From: JAQVQN01 sp964428885
GTDB lineage: Bacteria; Verrucomicrobiota; Kiritimatiellia; RFP12; UBA1067
Length of the DNA: 8,862 nt
Direction: 5' to 3'
Assembly (NCBI GenBank): GCA_964428885.1
Contig: CAYRZP010000092.1
Span: forward strand, 1-8,862
How positions within the stretch are numbered: the stretch's first letter is position 1; each line of letters starts with the position of its first letter. The notes under the pieces are model-generated. The model saw only the letters and a list, made by a program, of their open reading frames with translations, ran no database searches and was not told the DNA's origin. A program made the translations under genes and the position numbers. This document shows positions 1 to 6,908 of this stretch, one piece after another.

Positions 1-881
<881 letters not shown>

Positions 882-940
882 TCTTTTTCACGGCTGCTTT
901 CTGGTCACTGCCTGCCCGGTAGAACGGGGGAGCGACCAGG
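882..940 (+). promoter_or_regulatory. mreB-mreC spacer with a possible SD-occluding stem-loop
   Basis: Positions 901-906 (CTGGTC) are a perfect reverse complement of 934-939 (GACCAG). Inside this stem, 915-918 (CCCG) pairs with 925-928 (CGGG) around a 6-nt loop. The enclosed GGGGGAG at 926-932 is the best Shine-Dalgarno for the GTG start of mreC at 941. The fold would therefore bury the ribosome-binding site and end two bases before the start codon. This is a reading of base complementarity only; function is inferred. There is no following T-tract, so it does not look like a classical intrinsic terminator. Confidence 0.4.
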
Positions 941-1798
941 GTGAAGCAAGCGAAATTTTGGGTATGGCTATTCGTGGTGACGCTGGCGGCATTGGCAAGC
1001 TGGCGGGCTGGCGTGCGCGATTTCGCGCGCGAGGCTGTTTATCCTTACGAAAACGCCAAGGTATGGTTCGACCGGGCCGTTGTGGTCCGCGTCAGGGCTG
1101 TCTTCAAACGCGTCAGCCACGCGTCTCGAAATGCTATGCTTGAGCGTGACGTGGCGCGTCTGCGCATTCTGGCCGCGGAGACCGAGGCTCTCGAGGCTGA
1201 GGTCGCCCGGCTGCGCGCCGTTCTGAATTTCACTCCGCCGTCCGAGTCCCGCTGGATCGCCGCGCCGGTGCTGTCGCGCGGCGGCACCGTCGCGGTCTGG
1301 CAGAGCCTGCGCGTGGCCAAAGGGTCCCTGCACGGCGTGCGCAAGGGCGATCCGGTGGTGGTGCCCGACGGGGTGGTCGGGCGCGTCAGCGACGTGTCGC
1401 CGCACACTAGCGAGGTGATGCTCATCACCGATCCCAACAGCCGCCTCGCATGTGCGCTGGAGGCTCCCGGCGCGGAGGTCGGGGCTGTTCGCGGCATTCT
1501 TTACGGCGGCGGCACGCGCCCGGCCGCGCAGCCGCGGCTGAAGCTGCTTTATGTTGTCGAGCCGTTGCGCCTGCGTTACCTCGATCGTGATTTCGAACCG
1601 CATCCCCGCACCAAGGTCGTCACCTCCGGGCTGGGCCAGACCTTCCCGAAGGGCTTGACGGTCGGTTATCTTTTGGAGAGCCGCATGGAGCGTAACGCGC
1701 TTTCCCGCGAAGCGGATGTGATGCCGGCCGCTGATCTGGCTGCCGTGGAAGAGGTTTTTATCCTGTCTCTGCGAGGGGGGGGGGCTCATGCGCGTTGA
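941..1798 (+). CDS. mreC: Rod shape-determining protein MreC
   Basis: Bitopic inner-membrane scaffold of the Rod complex; in the family it binds PBP2 in the periplasm and helps activate RodA-PBP2. The protein has 285 residues, a normal length. A hydrophobic anchor spans about residues 6-24. It is followed by a predicted coiled coil (about 65-95, heptad-like LERDVARLRILAAETEALEA) and then the beta-rich MreC domain with conserved pieces such as VVVPDGVVGRVSDV, VMLITDPNSR and VVTSGLGQTFPKGL. The start is a GTG at 941 with GGGGGAG at 926-932, about 8 nt upstream; no better in-frame ATG keeps the membrane anchor. The stop TGA (1796-1798) lies 8 nt past the mreD start, so the genes overlap by 11 nt. 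The C-terminal codons run through a G10 tract encoding three Gly residues, which makes the last residues (RGGGAHAR) sensitive to slippage. Confidence 0.95.
   Translation: MKQAKFWVWLFVVTLAALASWRAGVRDFAREAVYPYENAKVWFDRAVVVRVRAVFKRVSHASRNAMLERDVARLRILAAETEALEAEVARLRAVLNFTPPSESRWIAAPVLSRGGTVAVWQSLRVAKGSLHGVRKGDPVVVPDGVVGRVSDVSPHTSEVMLITDPNSRLACALEAPGAEVGAVRGILYGGGTRPAAQPRLKLLYVVEPLRLRYLDRDFEPHPRTKVVTSGLGQTFPKGLTVGYLLESRMERNALSREADVMPAADLAAVEEVFILSLRGGGAHAR
1775..1784 (+). repeat. G10 homopolymer at the mreC-mreD junction
   Basis: Ten consecutive G (1775-1784) lie in the last codons of mreC and 3 nt before the mreD ATG at 1788. The tract encodes Gly-Gly-Gly in the mreC frame and is also the only purine-rich element that could act as the mreD Shine-Dalgarno. 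With nine G, the mreC frame would read straight into mreD with no stop. With eleven G, mreC would end at the TGA at 1801-1803 (window coordinates) with a different tail. Such a tract is prone to replication or transcription slippage and also to sequencing error. Confidence 0.9.
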
Positions 1799-2327
1799 CA
1801 TGAACATCCCTGTGTTCGGACTCTCGCTCTTGGCCGCTGCCGTGGCGCAGGAGTTGGCGCCGGCGTTTCACGGCCTTCCAGTCAAGCCGGTTTTTCTGAC
1901 CGCGGTCGCGCTTTATGTCATGTTGACCCGCCCGGTCTGGGTGGCCTTGCCGGTCACGGTCTGGGCCGGCGGCCTGACCGACGCTTTGGGAGGCTTGCCG
2001 CTTTTGTGCACAGCAATCTTTCTGTTGCTGGCCTATGGCGCGGTCAAGCTGTTGCAGCGTGTGATCCTGGAAGCCTCTTTGCTGCACGGCATGCTGCTGA
2101 CGGCGGTTGTCGCGTCGGCGCAGATGGCATGGACAATCGTCTGGTCCGGAGCGATCCGGCCCCTTTTCGAACTTGGGACGCTTACGGTTTTGGTTTGCGC
2201 GTTGCCTTACGGCATGTTGGCCGGTCTGGCAATGTTCGCTGTTTGCGGTTTTGCCGACCGTCTCGCCGGAATCGTGAAGCCGACGAAAGAGGATCATGGA
2301 ATCTTGTGGGCAGAAAATAACCGATAG
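1788..2327 (+). CDS. mreD: Rod shape-determining membrane protein MreD
   Basis: Small polytopic inner-membrane partner of MreC in the Rod complex. The 179-residue product is close to the family norm of about 160-190. It is strongly hydrophobic, with about five likely membrane segments. The segment KPVFLTAVALYVMLTRPVW followed by GGLTDALGGLPLL resembles the MreD pattern of a helix pair and a conserved G-x-x-x-D-x-x-x-G-x-P loop. The start ATG at 1788 overlaps the mreC end by 11 nt, which suggests coupling; an in-frame ATG at 1800 is an alternative start four codons later. The soluble tail (about residues 163-179) overlaps the mrdA start region. Sequence conservation in this family is low, so the call rests partly on position between mreC and mrdA. 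Confidence 0.88.
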   Translation: MRVDMNIPVFGLSLLAAAVAQELAPAFHGLPVKPVFLTAVALYVMLTRPVWVALPVTVWAGGLTDALGGLPLLCTAIFLLLAYGAVKLLQRVILEASLLHGMLLTAVVASAQMAWTIVWSGAIRPLFELGTLTVLVCALPYGMLAGLAMFAVCGFADRLAGIVKPTKEDHGILWAENNR

Positions 2328-3995
2328 CTGGCGGATGGCCCTTCTGGCAGCGTTCTTCACGGCGGGCGCGGCGTTTCTGGCCGTGTCGCTGCACCGGGTT
2401 CAGGTGGAGCGCTTTTCCGCGCTGTCGCATGACCAGATCCGCCAGAGCGTCAGGCGGGTGCAGGTGCCGGGGCCGCGCGGTCAGATTTTCGACCGCAACG
2501 GCGAACTGCTGGCCGGCAACCGGGCTAGCTACTGCATCGCGTATTACGTTGAAGAGCTGCGCAGGCGCGGCCGGTGGCAGAACACCATCGACGCTGTGGA
2601 CGCCGACATAGACCGACTGGCCAAGGCGCTCGGCATACCGCGCGTCATCACCAAGAAAGCGGTGGCCGCGCATGTCATGCAGAGCCTGCCGATGCCGCTC
2701 TTGGCATGGCGCGATGTCGAGCAGGAGACACTGGCGCGCTGGGCCGAGGCGGTGGAACCGTTCCCCGGGGTGGATGTCTATGTGCAGCCGGAACGGCACT
2801 ATCCCAAGGGTTCGCTGGCCGCGCATGTGCTGGGATATGTCGGGCGCGACCGGCCGCAACCGCTGCCCGGCCAGAAGATCCACTTCTACCTGCCGGAGAT
2901 GATCGGCAAGGGAGGTGTCGAAGGCCGCTATAACGCGGCGCTCACCGGCATGTCGGGTGGCCAGCTCATAAGGGTTGACGCGCGCGGGTACAAGCATGCC
3001 GTCTGGGAGGGCGAGGCGGCTGTGGCCGGTCAAGACCTACATTTGACGCTTGACGCGAAAGTGCAGGCGGCGCTCGAACAGGTGTTGCGCGGCTGGCGCG
3101 GCGCCGGCGTGGTGATCGACCCGCGCAACGGGGAGGTGCTGGCCCTGGCCAGCTCGCCCGCGTACGACCCCAACGAGTTTGTGCCGGTAATGCCCGCCGG
3201 GGTCTGGAAGCGCCTTAACGAGGACAAGTCGTTGCCGCTCTTAAACCGTGCCGTCCAGGGCTGGTACGCGCCGGGCAGCACATTCAAGCAGGTCTCGGCC
3301 ATGGCCGCATTGTTGAGCGGCAAGTTCAGCCTCTCTGACGAATATGATTGCGACGGCGCGTTCGTGCTGGGCACAATGCGCCTGCGCTGCTGGAACACCT
3401 ACGGCCACGGTCGCATCAACCTGCACAAAGCCATCGAGCAGTCTTGTAACAGTTTTTTCTGCAATCTGGCCAACACCATCGGTTACGATCAGATCTATGA
3501 GACGGCGCGGCTGTTGGGGCTGGGGCAGCCCTCCGGCATCGACTTGCCGGGCGAAACCGGCGGACTGTTGCCGACGGCGGAGTGGAAGGAGCGGCGCTTG
3601 CGCGACCNNNNNNNNNNNNNNNNNNNNNNNNNNNNNNNNNNNNNNNNNNNNNNNNNNNNNNNNNNNNNNNNNNNNNNNNNNNNNNNNNNNNNNNNNNNNN
3701 NNNNNNNGGGCGCCGGGTGCGGGTGCGGGGGCTGACAGTTGCCGCCAAGACCGGCACGGCCGAGGTCGACACTGCCGGCGAGCGCCGCAAGAACACATGG
3801 GTCACCGCTTTCGCGCCTTTCGACAACCCTACGGTGGCGGTGGCCATCATGGTGGAAAACGGCGAGTCGGGCGGCCTGACCGTGGCGCCGATGGCGCGCG
3901 AGGTCCTCGTGACGATGTTCGGCGAGAAACCGGCGGAAGAAGACGGCCAGGGCACGGGGCGGCAAACGTCGGAAGCGGAGGTGCCGGGTGACTGA
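2296..3995 (+). CDS. mrdA: Peptidoglycan DD-transpeptidase PBP2 (MrdA), split by an assembly gap
   Basis: Class B penicillin-binding protein that cross-links the glycan strands made by RodA during elongation. Single N-terminal anchor at about residues 14-31, then the pedestal domain with VPGPRGQIFDRNGELLAGN (about residues 56-74), then the transpeptidase domain. The catalytic tetrad S328-T-F-K331 (3277-3288) and S383-C-N385 (3442-3450) lie before the gap; K-T-G (3747-3755) lies after it. Bases 3608-3707 are N. The frame changes across the gap (codons start at 1 mod 3 before, 0 mod 3 after), so the true gap length must be 2 mod 3 if the gene is intact. C352, C365, H371 and C384 surround the active site and look like a metal site. 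ATG 2296 has GAGGA only 2 nt upstream and overlaps mreD by 32 nt; ATG 2335 (residue 14) is an alternative but would leave almost nothing before the anchor. The tail after the domain is hydrophilic and ends at TGA 3993-3995. Confidence 0.95.
3608..3707. other. Assembly gap (100 N) inside mrdA
   Basis: Exactly 100 N is the usual placeholder for a gap of unknown size. The flanks are both clearly PBP2. The left flank ends at the segment ETGGLLPTAEWKERRLRD, and the right flank starts at a codon boundary about ten residues before KTGTAE. From my memory of E. coli PBP2, about 90 residues lie between the equivalent points, so the missing DNA is more likely about 230-300 nt than 100. The frame requires a length of 2 mod 3. 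Confidence 0.95.
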
Positions 3996-5169
3996 GCGGA
4001 TCAAACGTTATGCCGGTTACCTGCGCAGCATGAATCCGATGCTGGCCGCCTGCGTGGCGGGGCTGACGGTCATCGGGGTGGCCTTTGTCTACAGCTCTTG
4101 TTCTGTCCGTGAAGACCCCGACATCCGCATGCTTTACATGCGCCATGCCGAGTCCGGCGTGATAGGCTTTTTGTGCCTGTCGGCGTTGTCGTGTGTAAAT
4201 TATCGGCTGTTATTGCGCTTGAGCTGGCTTTTTTATCTTGCCTGCTTGGTACTGTTGGTTTTGGTGCCGGTCATAGGCGAGGCGAAAATGGGTGCCAGGC
4301 GCTGGCTTTTCGGCATGCAGCCTTCCGAACCGGCCAAGCTGGCCATCGTCATGCTTTTGGCTTGGCTTTACGGGCGGCGCGGCGCGGCGCGCGGCCCCCG
4401 CGCTTTTTTGCTGACCTTGGCAGCGGCAGGTTTGCCGGTGGTGATGATCCTCTTGCAGCCGGATCTCGGCACGACCCTGGTGCTGGTGCCGACGGTTTTG
4501 GCGATGATGTTCGCCGCGAATGTGGCACCGCGGCTCATGTGGTCTTTCGTGCTGGCCGGGGTGCTGGTGGCCGGACTGATGCTGGGGTTGATCTATGCGG
4601 CGGAGAAAGCCGACATGCCGCAGGAGAAGCGAGATGCGCTGATCGCGGCAACGCACCTGCGCCCGCATCAGGTCAAGCGCCTGCAGGTGTTCCTCTTCCC
4701 CGACAAAGACCTTCACGGCAGCGGTTACAACCGGCGCCAGTCCGAGATCGCGGTCGGCTCTGGCGGGTTATGGGGCAAAGGTTACCTGAAAGGCGAGCAG
4801 TACATGCTGGGCTATCTGCCGCCTTCGGTCTCTTCCAACGATTTCATTTTCGCGGTGTTGGCCGAAGAGGCCGGCTTCGTGGGTTCGGTGACGGTGCTGT
4901 TGCTGTTCTCCGGCATCTTGTGGGCGGGTTTGTGGATCGCTTACCGATGCCGTGACGACATGGGGCGTCTGTTCTGTGTCGGCGTCATGACCCTGACCTT
5001 CAGCCACATGTTCATCAACATCGCGATGACGATAGGGCTGATGCCGATCACAGGGTTGCCTTTGCCTTTCATAAGTTACGGGCGTACCTTCATGCTGACC
5101 ATGATGGTCGCGTTGGGGTTGGTACAAAGTGTGTCCATACATGGACGTGAACCAGAGACAAGGTTTTAA
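3988..5169 (+). CDS. rodA: SEDS peptidoglycan glycosyltransferase RodA
   Basis: Polytopic inner-membrane polymerase that links lipid II into glycan strands, working as a pair with PBP2. The product has 393 residues and about ten membrane segments, typical for RodA. Family motifs in order: QPSEPAK (111-117), LLQPDLGTT (from 155), the large periplasmic loop with HQVKRLQVFLFPDKD, GSGYNRRQSEIAVGSGGLWG and NDFIFAVLAEEAGF, and finally GLPLPFISYGRT. D285 in the DFIF motif (codon 4840-4842) matches the Asp known to be essential in SEDS polymerases. R366 replaces the second Gly of the usual S-Y-G-G-S motif. The start is a GTG at 3988 preceded by GGAGGTG (3977-3983); it overlaps the end of mrdA by 8 nt, consistent with coupled, balanced synthesis of the polymerase and its transpeptidase. 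FtsW is the other possibility, but pairing with mrdA and mreBCD favours RodA. Confidence 0.96.
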   Translation: MTERIKRYAGYLRSMNPMLAACVAGLTVIGVAFVYSSCSVREDPDIRMLYMRHAESGVIGFLCLSALSCVNYRLLLRLSWLFYLACLVLLVLVPVIGEAKMGARRWLFGMQPSEPAKLAIVMLLAWLYGRRGAARGPRAFLLTLAAAGLPVVMILLQPDLGTTLVLVPTVLAMMFAANVAPRLMWSFVLAGVLVAGLMLGLIYAAEKADMPQEKRDALIAATHLRPHQVKRLQVFLFPDKDLHGSGYNRRQSEIAVGSGGLWGKGYLKGEQYMLGYLPPSVSSNDFIFAVLAEEAGFVGSVTVLLLFSGILWAGLWIAYRCRDDMGRLFCVGVMTLTFSHMFINIAMTIGLMPITGLPLPFISYGRTFMLTMMVALGLVQSVSIHGREPETRF

Positions 5170-5206
5170 GCGGGCATGGTATCCCCGTCAAAAAACCGGT
5201 TGAAGC

Positions 5207-5212
5207 AGGAGG
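5207..5212 (+). promoter_or_regulatory. Strong Shine-Dalgarno that fixes the rng start
   Basis: AGGAGG lies 5 nt before the ATG at 5218. An ATG at 5176 in the same frame would add 14 residues (MVSPSKNRLKQEEN), but it has no clear ribosome-binding site and the added residues do not resemble the family. The MLFGLFKK start at 5218 is therefore preferred. Confidence 0.85.
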
Positions 5213-5217
5213 AGAAT

Positions 5218-6801
5218 ATGTTGTTCGGATTGTTTAAGAAAAGCACTCCCCAACGGGAGATCATCGTCAATGTCGAAAGTCTTGAAACGCGTGTGGCGGT
5301 AATGGAGAACGGGCATGTGGAGGAGTTTCAGGTCGAGCATCCCACGGAGGAACGCCTGGTCGGGAGCATTTACAAGGGCCGCATTCAGAATCTGGAGCAT
5401 GACCTGCAGGCCGCCTTCGTGGATATCGGGCTGAAAAAGAACGCTTTTCTGCACTACTGGGACATGCTGCCGGACGATGAAAGCCGGCTGGAAGAGAATG
5501 ATGACAACACTCGACCTTCAAGGCGGCGGCGCGTTTCCAACGAGGACATATCCAAACGCTTCCCGCCCGGCTCTGAAATAGTGGTGCAGGTGACCAAAGG
5601 CCCGATCGGCACCAAAGGCCCGCGTGTCACCGCGAACCTGAGTCTGCCCGGACGTTACCTGGTGATGATGCCGGGGACGCGCCTGCGCGGGGTCTCCCGC
5701 AAGATCGGCGACTCCAAAGAACGCCAGCGCCTCAAAAAGATCCTGGACCGTCTGCCGCTGCCGGACGACGCGGGCCTGATCGTGCGCACCGTCGGTGCGG
5801 GCGCCAGCAAACGCGCGTTCGTGCGTGACCTGCGCAACCTGTGGGAGTCTTGGAAAGAGCTTCAGGACAACATCAAGAACTTGCGCCCGCCAGCGTGTGT
5901 CTATCAGGAGCCCGATCTGGTCGAGCGCGTGGTGCGTGACTGGCTGACCGAGGAGATCGACCGCGTGACGATCGATGACAATGACGCCTTCACGCGTATC
6001 CGCAACGTGGCCGGCAAGATATCCCGGCGCGCCAAGAACGTCATCAACCAATACAGCGGACAACTGGCCATTTTCGACCATTACGGGATTGAGCGGCAGT
6101 TGGAGGAGACCTTCCGTCGCAAGGTCAACCTTAAGTCCGGCGGCTATCTGGTCTTTGACGAGACCGAGGCGCTGATCTCGATCGATGTCAACACCGGCCG
6201 GCACCGCGGCAAGGGTTCCCAGGAGGATGCGATTCTGGAGGTTAACCTTGAAGCGGTCGATGAGGTGGCCCGGCAACTGCGCCTGCGCAATATCGGCGGA
6301 CTGGTGGTGGTAGACCTGATCGACATGAAATCGCGCAAGCATCAGAACGCTGTCTACAAGGCCATGAAACTGGCCCTCAAGCGCGACCGGTCGCGCACGA
6401 ACGTGCTGCCGATCTCTGAACTCGGCCTTATGGAGATGACGCGGCAGCGGCAGGAGGAGAGCCTGCTTTCGCAGATGTATTCGGACTGCCCGTATTGCCG
6501 CGGCCACGGTCTGATCAAGTCGCCGCTGGCCTTGAGCGTCGATATACAGCGCCAGATCGCGGCCCTGATGCGCAAAGTCCGCCACGAGGGCCGGGCCGCC
6601 GACCTGCAGATTGTCGTGGCGCCCAGTGTTCTAGAACGCTTGCGCACTGAGGACGAGGCCTTTCTGGTGGAACTGCAGCGTCGGTACACGGGCAAGCTCT
6701 CGTTCAAGTCCGAAATGTACCGGCATCCGGAGTCGTTCACTATCGCGGAAGGGCAGACCGGCAAGATTTTGTATTCCGTTAATGAGACAAAAACGGTATA
6801 A
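5218..6801 (+). CDS. rng: Ribonuclease E/G family endoribonuclease (RNase G-like)
   Basis: 5'-monophosphate-stimulated endoribonuclease acting in rRNA maturation and mRNA decay. The 527-residue length suits RNase G (about 490) and lacks the long disordered C-terminal scaffold of RNase E. An S1-type RNA-binding domain sits at about residues 35-140 (GSIYKGRIQNLEHDLQAAFV), with a charged insert of acidic then Arg-rich residues at about 82-107 (DDESRLEENDDNTRPSRRRR). The catalytic core shows SIDVNTG with D323 and VVDLIDMK with D366. These match E. coli RNase E D303 and D346, including the spacing of 43. A zinc-link motif CPYC (C424, C427) follows. The C-terminal part (EMYRHPESFTI) is RNase G-like. 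It follows rodA by 48 nt and is probably co-transcribed. In gammaproteobacteria rng also sits downstream of mreBCD, usually with maf in between; here mrdA and rodA occupy that position. TAA at 6799-6801. Confidence 0.95.
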   Translation: MLFGLFKKSTPQREIIVNVESLETRVAVMENGHVEEFQVEHPTEERLVGSIYKGRIQNLEHDLQAAFVDIGLKKNAFLHYWDMLPDDESRLEENDDNTRPSRRRRVSNEDISKRFPPGSEIVVQVTKGPIGTKGPRVTANLSLPGRYLVMMPGTRLRGVSRKIGDSKERQRLKKILDRLPLPDDAGLIVRTVGAGASKRAFVRDLRNLWESWKELQDNIKNLRPPACVYQEPDLVERVVRDWLTEEIDRVTIDDNDAFTRIRNVAGKISRRAKNVINQYSGQLAIFDHYGIERQLEETFRRKVNLKSGGYLVFDETEALISIDVNTGRHRGKGSQEDAILEVNLEAVDEVARQLRLRNIGGLVVVDLIDMKSRKHQNAVYKAMKLALKRDRSRTNVLPISELGLMEMTRQRQEESLLSQMYSDCPYCRGHGLIKSPLALSVDIQRQIAALMRKVRHEGRAADLQIVVAPSVLERLRTEDEAFLVELQRRYTGKLSFKSEMYRHPESFTIAEGQTGKILYSVNETKTV

Positions 6802-6865
6802 CAATCACGTGGCTTGAGCGGTCATAGTGCTTTTGAAACAGGCTACAGCGTTAATAAACAAGTTG

Positions 6866-6882
6866 TGCGGGCGGAGCCCGCA
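6866..6882 (+). terminator. GC-rich hairpin between rng and lptD, possible weak terminator
   Basis: TGCGGGC (6866-6872) and GCCCGCA (6876-6882) form a perfect 7-bp stem with a 3-nt GGA loop. It lies 64 nt after the rng stop and 26 nt before the lptD ATG. The bases after it (TTAGCTCTAA) are not a proper T-tract, so termination may be weak or factor-assisted. It could instead be a 5'-leader structure of lptD. No other strong element was seen in the 107-nt spacer; an AT-rich stretch at 6851-6860 could contribute to a promoter, but no well-spaced -35/-10 pair was found. Confidence 0.4.
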
Positions 6883-6908
6883 TTAGCTCTAACCGGTGGG
6901 CGTCAGCT

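Noticed and set aside
968..1807. Long minus-strand open frame of 279 codons opposite mreC
   Set aside because: It is the mirror of a GC-rich real gene. The translation is rich in Arg, His, Gln and Pro, shows no known domain, and has no plausible ribosome-binding site.
2182..3033. Minus-strand open frame of 283 codons opposite mreD/mrdA
   Set aside because: Low-information, Arg/His/Pro-rich translation antisense to the conserved PBP2 pedestal region.
3582..3735. Apparent frameshift or premature end of mrdA at the N block
   Set aside because: The frame change coincides exactly with placeholder N bases of unknown true length, so it is an assembly effect rather than evidence for a pseudogene.
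5194..5201. Eight-base palindrome AACCGGTT upstream of rng
   Set aside because: Short palindromes of this size are expected by chance; there is no second copy nearby arranged like an operator.
5518..6585. Minus-strand open frame of 355 codons opposite rng
   Set aside because: The plus strand here encodes unmistakable RNase E/G with both catalytic Asp and the zinc-link. The antisense frame is explained by codon bias in GC-rich DNA.
6833..6857. Possible promoter for lptD: TTGAAA (6833-6838) with TTAATA/TAATAA (6851-6857)
   Set aside because: The spacer is only 12-13 nt, too short for a normal sigma-70 promoter, and no better -35 lies at 16-18 nt from the -10 candidate.
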